Part shown: piece after piece, positions 40,540-53,909 of the stretch
Position numbering within the stretch: position 1 is the first letter of the stretch
Layout: each line of letters starts with the position of its first letter
Assembly (NCBI RefSeq): GCF_051401765.1
Contig: NW_027480440.1
Location: 6,820,001 to 6,884,000 of the forward strand
Length of the DNA stretch: 64,000 bases
Direction: 5' to 3'
Origin: Calliopsis andreniformis
Lineage: Eukaryota; Arthropoda; Insecta; Hymenoptera; Andrenidae
Made by a program: the position numbers and the translations under genes
The notes under the pieces: generated by a model
Told to the model about the DNA's origin: nothing
Databases searched by the model: none
The model's input: only the letters and a program-made list of their open reading frames with translations

Positions 40540-42620
40540 AATCCTCAATTCTCAATCCTCAACACTCAATCCTCAATCGTCAACCCTCAATCCCCAATCC
40601 TCAATCTTCAATCCTCTATCCTCAATCCTCAGTCCTCAATCTTCAATCCTCAATCTTCAATACTCAATACTCAATCTTCAATCCTCAATCCTCAATCCTC
40701 AGTCCTCAATCCTCAATCCTCAATCCTCAATCCTCAATCTTCAATCATCAATACTCAATCTGCAATCCTCAATCCTCAATCCTCAATCCTCAATCCTAAT
40801 TCGTCACTCCTCAATACCCAATCCTCAACCTTCAATCCTCAATCCTCAATCCTCAATTCTCAATCCGTAATCCTCAATCCTCAATCCTCAATCTTCAATC
40901 CTCAATACTCAATCTTCAATACTCAATCCTCAATCCTCAATCCTCAATCCTCAATCCTCAATCGTCAATACTCAATTCCCAATCCTCAATCTTCAATCCT
41001 CAACACTCAATCTTCAATCCTCAATCCTCAATCCTCAATCCTCAATAATCAATGTTCAATCCTCAATCCTCAGTTCTCAATCCTCAATACTCAATCCTCA
41101 ATCGTCAATCCTCAATCCCCAATCCTCAGTCTTCAATACTCAATCCTCAATCCTCAATCCTCAATCCTCAATCTTCAATCCTCAATACTCAATCTTCAAT
41201 CCTCAATCCTCAATCCTCAATCCTCAATCCTCAATCCTCAATCCTCAATCTCCAATCCTCAATCCTCAATCCTCAATTCTCAATCCTCAATCCTGAATCC
41301 TCAATCCTCAATCCTCAACCCTCAATCCTCAGTCCAGAAACATCAATACCGAATCCTCAATCCTGAATCCTCAATCTTCAGACCTCAGTCCTCAACAATC
41401 AGTTGTCAATCCTCAATCCTCAGTAGAATATCCTCAATTCACAGTTTTCAATACTCAATCCCCATTCTTCAATCTTCAAATCTCAATCCCAAACATCAAT
41501 TCTCATCACTCAACCCTCAACACTCAGTCCTTTATGTTCAATCCTCAATCCTCAATTCTCAATCTTCAATCCTCAATACTGAATCTTCAATACTCAATCC
41601 TCAATCCTCAATCCTCAATCTTCAATACTCAGTCCCCAATCCTCAATCTTCAATCCTCAATCCTCAATCCTCAATCCTCGATGCTCGAAACTCAATCCTC
41701 AGTCCTCAATTCTCGATCCTCAATGTTCAATCCGCAATACCCAATCCTCAACCTTCAACCCTCAATCTTCAATCCTCAATCCTCAATCCTCATTCTTCAA
41801 TCCTCAACACCCAGTCCTCAATCTTCAATCCTCAATCCTCAATCCTCAATTCTCAATCCTCAATCCTCAATCCTCAGACCTCAAACACCAATACTCAACC
41901 CTCAGTCCTCGTCCGCAATACACAACCCTCAATCCTCAATCCTCAACCTTCAATCATCAATATTCAATCATCAATCCTCAATCTTCAATCCTCTATCCTC
42001 AATCCTCCATCCTGAATGTTCAATCCTCAATACCCAATCCTCAATCTTCAATCCTCAATACTCAACCCTCAATCCTCAATCCTCAATCTTCAATCATCAA
42101 TATTCAATCATCAATCCTCAATCTTCAATCCTCTATCCTCAATCCTCAATCCTGAATGTTCAATCCTCAATACCCAATCCTCAATCTTCAATCCTCAATA
42201 CTCAATCCTCAATCCTCAATCCTCAATCCTCAGTCCTCAATTCGCAATCCTCAATCCTCAGACCTCAGGCATTAATACCCAACCCTCAGTCCTCGTCCTC
42301 AACCTACAACCCTCAATCCTCAATCCTCAATCTTCAATCATCAATATTCAACCTTCAATCCTCATTCCCCAATCCTCAATCCTCAATCTTCAATCCTCAA
42401 TCCTCAAACCTCAATACCCAATCCTCAATCCTCAATCCTCAATCCTCAATCCTCAATCCTCAATCCTCAATCCTCAATCCTCAATTCTCTGTCCCCAAAC
42501 CTCAATCCTGAACCCTCAATCCTGAATCCTCAACCTTCAGCCCTCAGTCCTCAACAATCAGTTGTCAATCCTCAATCCTCAATAGAATATCACCAATTCA
42601 CAGATTTCAAAACTCAATAC
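40540..42620. repeat. 2,125-bp duplication, copy 2
   Basis: It contains Ab 41392-41530, D variant 42258-42312 and intact Ac 42551-42690. It then continues normally into Ad and Ae at 43055 and 43828. The deletion in copy 1 is therefore not shared, and either copy 1 was trimmed at the exchange or a deleted template was used. Confidence 0.8.
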
Positions 42621-45600
42621 TCAATCTGCAATCTTCAGATCTCTATCCACAAACATCAATTCACATTACTCATCCCTCGACAGTTAGTCCTTTATGTTCA
42701 ATCCTCAATCCTCAATTCTCAATCTTCAATCCTCAATACTGAATCTTCAATCATCAATACTCAATCCTCAATCCACAATCCTCAATCCTCAATCCTCAGT
42801 CTTCAATACTCAGTCCCCAATCCTCAATCTTCAATCCTCAATCCTCAATCCTCAATCCTCGATCCTCGAACCTCAATCCGCAGTCCTCAATCCTCAAACC
42901 TCAATGTTCAATCCGCAATACCCAATCCTCAATCTTCAATTCTCAATCCTCAATCCTCAAACCTCAATCCTCAAACCTCAACCCTCAATCCTCAGTCCTC
43001 GAACATCAATCCTGAATCCTCAACCCTGAATCCTCAATCTTCAGCCCTCAGACCTCAACAATCAATTGTCAGTCCTCAATCCTCAATAGAATATACCCAA
43101 TTCACAGTTTTCAACACTCAAACCAAAATCTTCAATCTTCAAATCTCAATCCACAAACATCAATTCTCATCACTCAACCCTCAACACTCAGTCCCCAATC
43201 TTCAAACCTCAATCCTCAATCCGCAATCTTGAATCCTCAATACTCAATCTTCAATCCTCAGTCCTCAATTCTCAATCCTCAACACTCAATCCTCAATCGT
43301 CAATCCTCAATCCCCAATCCTCAATCTTCAATCCTCTATCCTCAATCCTCAATCCTCAATCTTCAATCCTCAATCTTCAATACTCAATACTCAATCTTCA
43401 ATCCTCAATCCTCAATCCTCAGTCCTCAATCCTCAATCCTCAATCCTCAATCCTCAATCGTCAATCCTCAATTCCCAATCCTCAATCTTCAACACTCAAC
43501 CCTCAATATTCCTTAATCCTCAATCCTCAATCCCCAATCCTCAACCTTCAATTCTCAATACTCAATCTTCAATCCTCAATCCTCAAACCTCAATCCTCAA
43601 TCATCAATCCCCAATCCCCAATCGTCAATCCTCAATCCCCAATCCTCAATCTTCAATCCTCTATCCTCAATCATCAATCCTCAATCCCCAATCCTCAATA
43701 TTCAACGCACAACCCTCAAGCATCAATCCTCAATATTCAATCCTCAATCCTCAATCCTCAATCCTCAGTCCTCAAACCACAATCGTGAATCCTCAATCCT
43801 GAATCCTCAATCTTCAGCACTCAGTCCTCTACAATCAGTTGTGAATCCTCAATCCTCAATAGAATATGATCAATACAAAGTTTTCATTACTCAATGCTCA
43901 ATCTGCAATCTTCAAATCTCTATCCACAATCATTAATTCTTATCACTCAACCCTCAACACTCAGTCCCCAATCCTCAATATTCAATCCTCAATCCTCATT
44001 CTTCAATCCTCAATACCCAATCCTCAATCTTCAATCCTCAATCCTCAATTCTCAATTCTCAATCCTCAATCCTCAATCCTCAATCCTCAATCCCCAATCC
44101 TCAACCTTCAATCCGCAATCCTCAATCCTCAATCCTCCCATCTTCAATCATCAATACTCAATCTTCAATCCTCAATCCTCAATCCTCCATGCTCAATCCT
44201 CAATCCTCAATATTCAGCACTCAACAATCAACCATCAATCCTCAATACTCAATCATCAATCCTCAATTCTCAATAGTCAAGATAATATCCTGAATTCTCA
44301 TGGATCAATACTCAATCCACAATGTTCAATAATCAAATCTCAATCCTCAAACATTAATTCTCAACACTCAACCCTCAACACTCAGTCCTCTCTCTTCAAT
44401 CCTCCATCCTCAACCCTCAATCCTCAGGCGTCAATCCTCAATCCTCAATCCTCAACCCTCAATCCTCAGTCCTCAAACCTCAATCCCGAATCCTCAATCC
44501 TGAATCCTCAATCTTCAGTCCTCATTCCTCAACAATCAATTGTCAATCCTCAATCCTCCATAGAATATCCTCAATTCATAGTTTTTAATACTCGATCCCC
44601 ATTCTCCAATCTTCAAATCCAATCCACAAGCATCAATTCTCATCACTCAACCCTCAACACTCAGTCCTAAATACTCAATCTTCAATCCTCAATCCTCAAT
44701 CCTCAATCCTCAATCCTCAATCCTCATTCCTCAATCCTCAACCTTCAATCCTCAATACTCAATCTTCAATCCTCAATCCTCAATCCTCAATCCTCAATCC
44801 TCTATCCTCAATCGTCAGTCTTCAATCCTCAATACTCAACCTTTAATCCTCAATACTCAATCCTCAATCCTCATTCTTCAGTCCTCAATACCCAATCCCC
44901 AATCTTCAATCCTCAATCCTCAATCCACAATTCTCAATCCGCAATCCGCAGTCCTCAGTCCTCAAACCTCAATCCTCAACCCTCAGCCCTCATCCTAAAT
45001 CCTCAATCGACAATCCGCAATCCTCAATCTTCAATCCTCAATACTCAATCTTCAATCCTCAATCCTCAGTCCTCAAACCTCAATTCTGTATCCTCAACCC
45101 TGCGTCCTCAACCTTCAGACCTCAGTCCTCAACAATCTGTAGTCAATCCTCAATCCTCAATAGAATATACTCAATTCACAGTTTTCAACACTCAATACTC
45201 AATCTGCAATCTTCAAACCTCTATCCACGAACATCAATTCTCATCACTCAACCCTCAATACTCAGTCCTCAATCCTCAATCTTCAATCCTCAATCCTCAA
45301 TCCTCAATCCTCAATCTTAATCTTCAATCCTCAATACTCAATCTTCAATCCTCAATCCTCAATCCTCAATCCTCAGTCCCCAGTCCTCAATCTTCTATCC
45401 CGAATCCTCAATCCTGAATCCTCAATCTTCAGCCCTCAGTCCTCAACCATCAATTGTCAATCCTCAATCCTCTATAGAATATCCTCAATTCACAGTTTTC
45501 AATACTCGATCCCCATTCTTCAATCTTCAAATCTCAATCCACAAACATCAATCCTCATCACTCAACCCTCAACACTCCGTCCTAAATCTTCAATCCTCAA

Positions 45601-46361
45601 CCCTCAATCCTCAATCTTCAATCCTCAATACTCAATCCTCAATCCTCAATCCTCAATTCTCAATCCTCAATACTCAATCCTCAATCGCCAATCCTCAATC
45701 CCTAATCCTCAATCTTCAATCCTCAATCCTCAATCCTCAATCCTCAATCCTCAATCCTCAATCCTCAATCCTCAATGTTCAACACACAGTCCTCAAACAT
45801 CAATTCTCAATACTCAACCATCAATCCTCAATTCTCAATTCTCAATATAATATCCTGAATTCTCAAGGTTCAATACTCAATCCACAAAATTCAATAATCA
45901 AATCTCAATCCTCAAACATCAATTATCAACACTCACTCCTCAAAACTCAGTCCTCTCCCTTCAATACTCCATCCTCAGTCCTCGATCTTCAAGCGTCAAT
46001 CATCAATCCTCAATCCTCAGCCCTCAATCCTCAGTCCTCAAACCTCAATCCGGAATCCTCAATCCTGAATCCTCAATCTTCAGCCGTCGGTCCTCAACAA
46101 TCAATTGTCAATCCTCAATCCTCAATAGAATATCCTCAAGTCACAGTTTTCAATACTCAATCGCCATTATTTAAACTTCAAATCTCAATCCACAACCACC
46201 AATTATCATCACTCAACCCTCAACACTCAGTCCTCAATCTTCAATCCTCAATACTCATTCCTCAATCTTCAATCCTCAATACTCAATCTTCAATCCTCAA
46301 TCCTCAATTCTCAATCCTCAATACTCAATCCTCAATCCTCAATCCTCAATCCTCAATCCTC
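40960..46361. repeat. Mixed family I/II higher-order unit, copy Q1 (5,402 bp)
   Basis: Landmarks: Ab 41392, Ac 42551, Ad 43055, Ae 43828, C 44277-44388, Aj 44529, Af 45129, Ag 45443, C 45842-45953, Ah 46094. The family I part joins family II near 44,090, at a point matching 4,374 on one side and 9,650 on the other. Compared with the next copy it lacks 334 bp at about base 43,700. Confidence 0.86.
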
Positions 46362-49300
46362 AATCGTCAATACTCAATTCCCAATCCTCAATCTTCAATC
46401 CTCAACACTCAATCTTCAATCCTCAATCCTCAATCCTCAATCCTCAATAATCAATGTTCAATCCTCAATCCTCAGTTCTCAATCCTCAATACTCAATCCT
46501 CAATCGTCAATCCTCAATCCCCAATCCTCAGTCTTCAATACTCAATCCTCAATCCTCAATCCTCAATCCTCAATCTTCAATCCTCAATACTCAATCTTCA
46601 ATCCTCAATCCTCAATCCTCAATCCTCAATCCTCAATCCTCAATCCTCAATCTCCAATCCTCAATCCTCAATCCTCAATTCTCAATCCTCAATCCTGAAT
46701 CCTCAATCCTCAATCCTCAACCCTCAATCCTCAGTCCAGAAACATCAATACCGAATCCTCAATCCTGAATCCTCAATCTTCAGACCTCAGTCCTCAACAA
46801 TCAGTTGTCAATCCTCAATCCTCAGTAGAATATCCTCAATTCACAGTTTTCAATACTCAATCCCCATTCTTCAATCTTCAAATCTCAATCCCAAACATCA
46901 ATTCTCATCACTCAACCCTCAACACTCAGTCCTTTATGTTCAATCCTCAATCCTCAATTCTCAAACTTCAATCCTCAATACTGAATCTTCAATACTCAAT
47001 CCTCAATCCTCAATCCTCAATCTTCAATACTCAGTCCCCAATCCTCAATCTTCAATCCTCAATCCTCAATCCTCAATCCTCGATGCTCGAAACTCAATCC
47101 TCAGTCCTCAATTCTCGATCCTCAATGTTCAATCCGCAATACCCAATCCTCAACCTTCAACCCTCAATCTTCAATCCTCAATCCTCAATCCTCATTCTTC
47201 AATCCTCAACACCCAGTCCTCAATCTTCAATCCTCAATCCTCAATCCTCAATTCTCAATCCTCAATCCTCAATCCTCAGACCTCAAACACCAATACTCAA
47301 CCCTCAGTCCTCGTCCGCAATACACAACCCTCAATCCTCAATCCTCAACCTTCAATCATCAATATTCAATCATCAATCCTCAATCTTCAATCCTCTATCC
47401 TCAATCCTCCATCCTGAATGTTCAATCCTCAATACCCAATCCTCAATCTTCAATCCTCAATACTCAACCCTCAATCCTCAATCCTCAATCTTCAATCATC
47501 AATATTCAATCATCAATCCTCAATCTTCAATCCTCTATCCTCAATCCTCAATCCTGAATGTTCAATCCTCAATACCCAATCCTCAATCTTCAATCCTCAA
47601 TACTCAATCCTCAATCCTCAAACCTCAATCCTCAGTCCTCAATTCGCAATCCTCAATCCTCAGACCTCAGGCATTAATACCCAACCCTCAGTCCTCGTCC
47701 TCAACCTACAACCCTCAATCCTCAATCCTCAATCTTCAATCATCAATATTCAACCTTCAATCCTCATTCCCCAATCCTCAATCCTCAATCTTCAATCCTC
47801 AATCCTCAAACCTCAATACCCAATCCTCAATCCTCAATCCTCAATCCTCAATCCTCAATCCTCAATCCTCAATCCTCAATCCTCAATTCTCTGTCCCCAA
47901 ACCTCAATCCTGAACCCTCAATCCTGAATCCTCAACCTTCAGCCCTCAGTCCTCAACAATCAGTTGTCAATCCTCAATCCTCAATAGAATATCACCAATT
48001 CACAGATTTCAAAACTCAATACTCAATCTGCAATCTTCAGATCTCTATCCACAAACATCAATTCACATTACTCATCCCTCGACAGTTAGTCCTTTATGTT
48101 CAATCCTCAATCCTCAATTCTCAATCTTCAATCCTCAATACTGAATCTTCAATCATCAATACTCAATCCTCAATCCACAATCCTCAATCCTCAATCCTCA
48201 GTCTTCAATACTCAGTCCCCAATCCTCAATCTTCAATCCTCAATCCTCAATCCTCAATCCTCGATCCTCGAACCTCAATCCGCAGTCCTCAATCCTCAAA
48301 CCTCAATGTTCAATCCGCAATACCCAATCCTCAATCTTCAATTCTCAATCCTCAATCCTCAAACCTCAATCCTCAAACCTCAACCCTCAATCCTCAGTCC
48401 TCGAACATCAATCCTGAATCCTCAACCCTGAATCCTCAATCTTCAGCCCTCAGACCTCAACAATCAATTGTCAGTCCTCAACCCTCAATAGAATATACCC
48501 AATTCACAGTTTTCAACACTCAAACCAAAATCTTCAATCTTCAAATCTCAATCCACAAACATCAATTCTCATCACTCAACCCTCAACACTCAGTCCCCAA
48601 TCTTCAAACCTCAATCCTCAATCCGCAATCTTGAATCCTCAATACTCAATCTTCAATCCTCAGTCCTCAATTCTCAATCCTCAACACTCAATCCTCAATC
48701 GTCAATCCTCAATCCCCAATCCTCAATCTTCAATCCTCTATCCTCAATCCTCAATCCTCAATCTTCAATCCTCAATCTTCAATACTCAATACTCAATCTT
48801 CAATCCTCAATCCTCAATCCTCAGTCCTCAATCCTCAATCCTCAATCCTCAATCCTCAATCGTCAATCCTCAATTCCCAATCCTCAATCTTCAACACTCA
48901 ACCCTCAATATTCCTTAATCCTCAATCCTCAATCCCCAATCCTCAACCTTCAATTCTCAATACTCAATCTTCAATCCTCAATCCTCAAACCTCAATCCTC
49001 AATCATCAATCCCCAATCCCCAATCGTCAATCCTCAATCCCCAATCCTCAATCTTCAATCCTCTATCCTCAATCATCAATCCTCAATCCCCAATCCTCAA
49101 TCTTCAATCTTCAATCATCAATCCTCAATCCTCAATCCTCATTCTTCAATCCTCAATACCCAATCCTCAATCTTCAATCCACAATCCCTAATCCTCAATT
49201 CTCAATCCTCAATCCTCAATCCTCAGACATCAAACAGCAATGCTCATCCCTCAGTCCTCGTCCTCAATCGACAACCGTCAATCCTCAATTCTCAATCTTC

Positions 49301-52067
49301 AAACCTCAATCCTCAACCGTCAGTCCTCGTCCTCAAACCTCAACCCTCAATCCTCAATCCTCAACTTTCAATCATCAATACTGAATCTTCAATCCTCAAT
49401 CCTCAATCCTCCATCCTCAATCCCCAATCCTCAATATTCAACGCACAACCCTCAAGCATCAATCCTCAATATTCAATCCTCAATCCTCAATCCTCAATCC
49501 TCAGTCCTCAAACCACAATCGTGAATCCTCAATCCTGAATCCTCAATCTTCAGCACTCAGTCCTCTACAATCAGTTGTGAATCCTCAATCCTCAATAGAA
49601 TATGATCAATACAAAGTTTTCATTACTCAATGCTCAATCTGCAATCTTCAAATCTCTATCCACAATCATTAATTCTTATCACTCAACCCTCAACACTCAG
49701 TCCCCAATCCTCAATATTCAATCCTCAATCCTCATTCTCCAATCCTCAATACCCAATCCTCAATCTTCAATCCTCAATCCTCAATTCTCAATTCTCAATC
49801 CTCAATCCTCAATCCTCAATCCTCAATCCCCAATCCTCAACCTTCAATCCGCAATCCTCAATCCTCAATCCTCCCATCTTCAATCATCAATACTCAATCT
49901 TCAATCCTCAATCCTCAATCCTCCATGCTCAATCCTCAATCCTCAATATTCAGCACTCAACAATCAACCATCAATCCTCAATACTCAATCATCAATCCTC
50001 AATTCTCAATAGTCAAGATAATATCCTGAATTCTCATGGATCAATACTCAATCCACAATGTTCAATAATCAAATCTCAATCCTCAAACATTAATTCTCAA
50101 CACTCAACCCTCAACACTCAGTCCTCTCTCTTCAATCCTCCATCCTCAACCCTCAATCCTCAGGCGTCAATCCTCAATCCTCAATCCTCAACCCTCAATC
50201 CTCAGTCCTCAAACCTCAATCCCGAATCCTCAATCCTGAATCCTCAATCTTCAGTCCTCATTCCTCAACAATCAATTGTCAATCCTCAATCCTCCATAGA
50301 ATATCCTCAATTCATAGTTTTTAATACTCGATCCCCATTCTCCAATCTTCAAATCCAATCCACAAGCATCAATTCTCATCACTCAACCCTCAACACTCAG
50401 TCCTAAATACTCAATCTTCAATCCTCAATCCTCAATCCTCAATCCTCAATCCTCAATCCTCATTCCTCAATCCTCAACCTTCAATCCTCAATACTCAATC
50501 TTCAATCCTCAATCCTCAATCCTCAATCCTCAATCCTCTATCCTCAATCGTCAGTCTTCAATCCTCAATACTCAACCTTTAATCCTCAATACTCAATCCT
50601 CAATCCTCATTCTTCAGTCCTCAATACCCAATCCCCAATCTTCAATCCTCAATCCTCAATCCACAATTCTCAATCCGCAATCCGCAGTCCTCAGTCCTCA
50701 AACCTCAATCCTCAACCCTCAGCCCTCATCCTAAATCCTCAATCGACAATCCGCAATCCTCAATCTTCAATCCTCAATACTCAATCTTCAATCCTCAATC
50801 CTCAGTCCTCAAACCTCAATTCTGTATCCTCAACCCTGCGTCCTCAACCTTCAGACCTCAGTCCTCAACAATCTGTAGTCAATCCTCAATCCTCAATAGA
50901 ATATACTCAATTCACAGTTTTCAACACTCAATACTCAATCTGCAATCTTCAAACCTCTATCCACGAACATCAATTCTCATCACTCAACCCTCAATACTCA
51001 GTCCTCAATCCTCAATCTTCAATCCTCAATCCTCAATCCTCAATCCTCAATCTTAATCTTCAATCCTCAATACTCAATCTTCAATCCTCAATACTCAATC
51101 TTCAATCCTCAATCCTCAGTCCTCAAACCTCAATTCTGTATCCTCAACCCTGCGTCCTCAACCTTCAGACCTCAGTCCTCAACAATCTGTAGTCAATCCT
51201 CAATCCTCAATAGAATATACTCAATTCACAGTTTTCAACACTCAATACTCAATCTGCAATCTTCAAACCTCTATCCACGAACATCAATTCTCATCACTCA
51301 ACCCTCAATACTCAGTCCTCAATCCTCAATCTTCAATCCTCAATCCTCAATCCTCAATCCTCAATCTTAATCTTCAATCCTCAATACTCAATCTTCAATC
51401 CTCAATCCTCAATCCTCAATCCTCAGTCCCCAGTCCTCAATCTTCTATCCCGAATCCTCAATCCTGAATCCTCAATCTTCAGCCCTCAGTCCTCAACCAT
51501 CAATTGTCAATCCTCAATCCTCTATAGAATATCCTCAATTCACAGTTTTCAATACTCGATCCCCATTCTTCAATCTTCAAATCTCAATCCACAAACATCA
51601 ATCCTCATCACTCAACCCTCAACACTCCGTCCTAAATCTTCAATCCTCAACCCTCAATCCTCAATCTTCAATCCTCAATACTCAATCCTCAATCCTCAAT
51701 CCTCAATTCTCAATCCTCAATACTCAATCCTCAATCGCCAATCCTCAATCCCTAATCCTCAATCTTCAATCCTCAATCCTCAATCCTCAATCCTCAATCC
51801 TCAATCCTCAATCCTCAATCCTCAATGTTCAACACACAGTCCTCAAACATCAATTCTCAATACTCAACCATCAATCCTCAATTCTCAATTCTCAATATAA
51901 TATCCTGAATTCTCAAGGTTCAATACTCAATCCACAAAATTCAATAATCAAATCTCAATACTCAAACATCAATTATCAACACTCAATCCTCAAAACTCAG
52001 TCCTCTCCCTTCAATACTCCATCCTCAGTCCTCGATCTTCAAGCGTCAATCATCAATCCTCAATCCT
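46362..52067. repeat. Mixed family I/II higher-order unit, copy Q2
   Basis: Landmarks: Ab 46794, D variant 47660, Ac 47953, Ad 48457, Ae 49564, C 50013-50124, Aj 50265, two Af blocks at 50865 and 51179, Ag 51493, C 51892-52003. Offsets from Q1 are 5,402, then 5,736 after the 334-bp difference, then 6,050 after the 314-bp duplication. The expected Ah block is replaced by an Ai block at 52144 in the same register. Confidence 0.86.
50730..51360. repeat. 314-bp tandem duplication around an Af block
   Basis: Af blocks start at 50865 and 51179 and the following Ag block at 51493, all 314 bp apart. Elsewhere a single Af precedes Ag by the same 314 bp (10688/11002, 45129/45443, 58221/58535). The value is one less than 45 heptamers because a TCTTAATC word has lost a base. 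Confidence 0.86.
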
Positions 52068-52966
52068 CAATCCTCTATCCTCAGTCCTCAAACCTCTATC
52101 CTGAATCCTCAATCCTGAATCCTCAGTCTTCAGCCCTCAGTCCTCTACAATCAGTTGCCAATCCTCAATCCTCAATAGAATATCATCAATTCACAGCTTT
52201 CATTACTGAATACTCAATCTGCAATCTTCAAATCTCTATCCACAAACATAAATCCTCATCACTCAACCCTCAACACTCAGTCGCCAATCCTCAGACTTCT
52301 ATCCTCAATACTCAATTCTCAATCCTCAATCCTCAATCCGCAATTTTCAATCCTCAATACTCAATCTTCAACCCTCAATCCTCAATCCTCGGTCCTCAAT
52401 CCTCAATCGTCAATCTCCAATCCTGAATACTCAATCTTCAATCCTCAATCCTCAATCCTCAATCCTCAACCTTCATTCCTCAATACTCAGTCTTCAATCC
52501 TCCATCCTCAACCCTCAATCCTCAATCCTCAATCCTCAATCGTCTGGCTTCAATACTCAATACTCAATATTCAATCCTCAATCCTCAATCCTCATTCCTC
52601 AATCCTCATCCTTCAATCCTCAATCGTCAATCCTCAATCGTCAATACTCTATCCTCAATCGTCAGTCTTCTATCCTCAATACTCAACCTTTAATCCTCAG
52701 TCGTCAGTCTTCTATCCTCAATACTCAACCTTTAATCCTCAATGCCCAAATCCTCATTCCTCATTCTTCAGTACTCAATACCCAATCCTCAATCTTCAAT
52801 CCTCAATCCTCAATCCTCAATTCTCAATCCGCAATCAGCAGTCCTCACTCCTCAAACCTCAATCCTCAACCCTCAGCCCTCATCCTCAATCCTCAATCGA
52901 CAATCCGCAATCCTCAATCTTCAATCCTCAATAATCTATCATCAATACTCAATTCTCAATACTCAA

Positions 52967-52994
52967 CAGAATATCCTGAATTCTCAGGATTCTA
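52967..52994. repeat. Block B hairpin (copy 5)
   Basis: CAGAAT form within block 52935-53025, which starts with TCTATCA. Confidence 0.75.
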
Positions 52995-53881
52995 TACTCA
53001 AACCTCAATCCTCAACCCTCAGCACTCACTCTCAATCCTCAATCCACAATCCTCAAACCTCAATCCTCAGACTTCAAACATCAATACTCTACCCTCAGTC
53101 CTCGTCCTCAATCCACAACCCTCAATCCTCAATCCTCAATCTTCAATCATTAATATTCAATCTTCAATCCTCAATCCTCAATCCTCAATCCCCAACCCTC
53201 AATCCTCAATCCTCAATCCCCAATACCCAATCCTCAATCCTCAATACTCAATCTTCAATCCTCAATCCTCAATCCTCAATCCTGAATCATCAATCCTCAA
53301 TCATCAATCCTCAATCTTCAATATTCAATCCTCAATACTCAATCTTCAATCCTCGATACTCAATCTTCAATCCTCAATCCTCAGTCCTCAAACCTCAATT
53401 CTGTATCCTCAACCCTGTGTCCTCAACCTTCAGCCCTCAGTCCTCAACAATCTGTAGTCAATCCTCAATCCTCAATAGAATATACTCAATTCACAGCTTT
53501 CAACACTCAATACTCAATCTGCAATCTTCAAACCTCTAACCACAAAAATCAATTCTCATCACTCAACCCTCAACACTCAGTCCTCAATGTTCAATACTCA
53601 ATCATCAATTCTCAATCTTCAATCCTCAAACCTCAATCCTCAATCCTCGATCCTCAGTCCCCAGACCTCAATCTTCTATCCCCAATACTCAATCCTCAAT
53701 CCTCAATCCTCAATCCGCAACCTTCAATCCTCAATACTAAATCTTCAATCCTCAATCCTCAATCCTCAATCATCAATCGTGAATCCTCAATCATCAATCC
53801 ACAATCTTCAATAATCAATCCTCTATCCTCAATCCTCAATCCTCAATAATTAACCATCAATACTCAATTCTCAATACTCAA

Positions 53882-53909
53882 CAGAATATCCTGAATTCTC
53901 AGGATTCTA
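53882..53909. repeat. Block B hairpin (copy 6)
   Basis: CAGAAT form within block 53850-53940. It is a duplicate of the copy at 12825 (offset 41,057). Confidence 0.75.
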
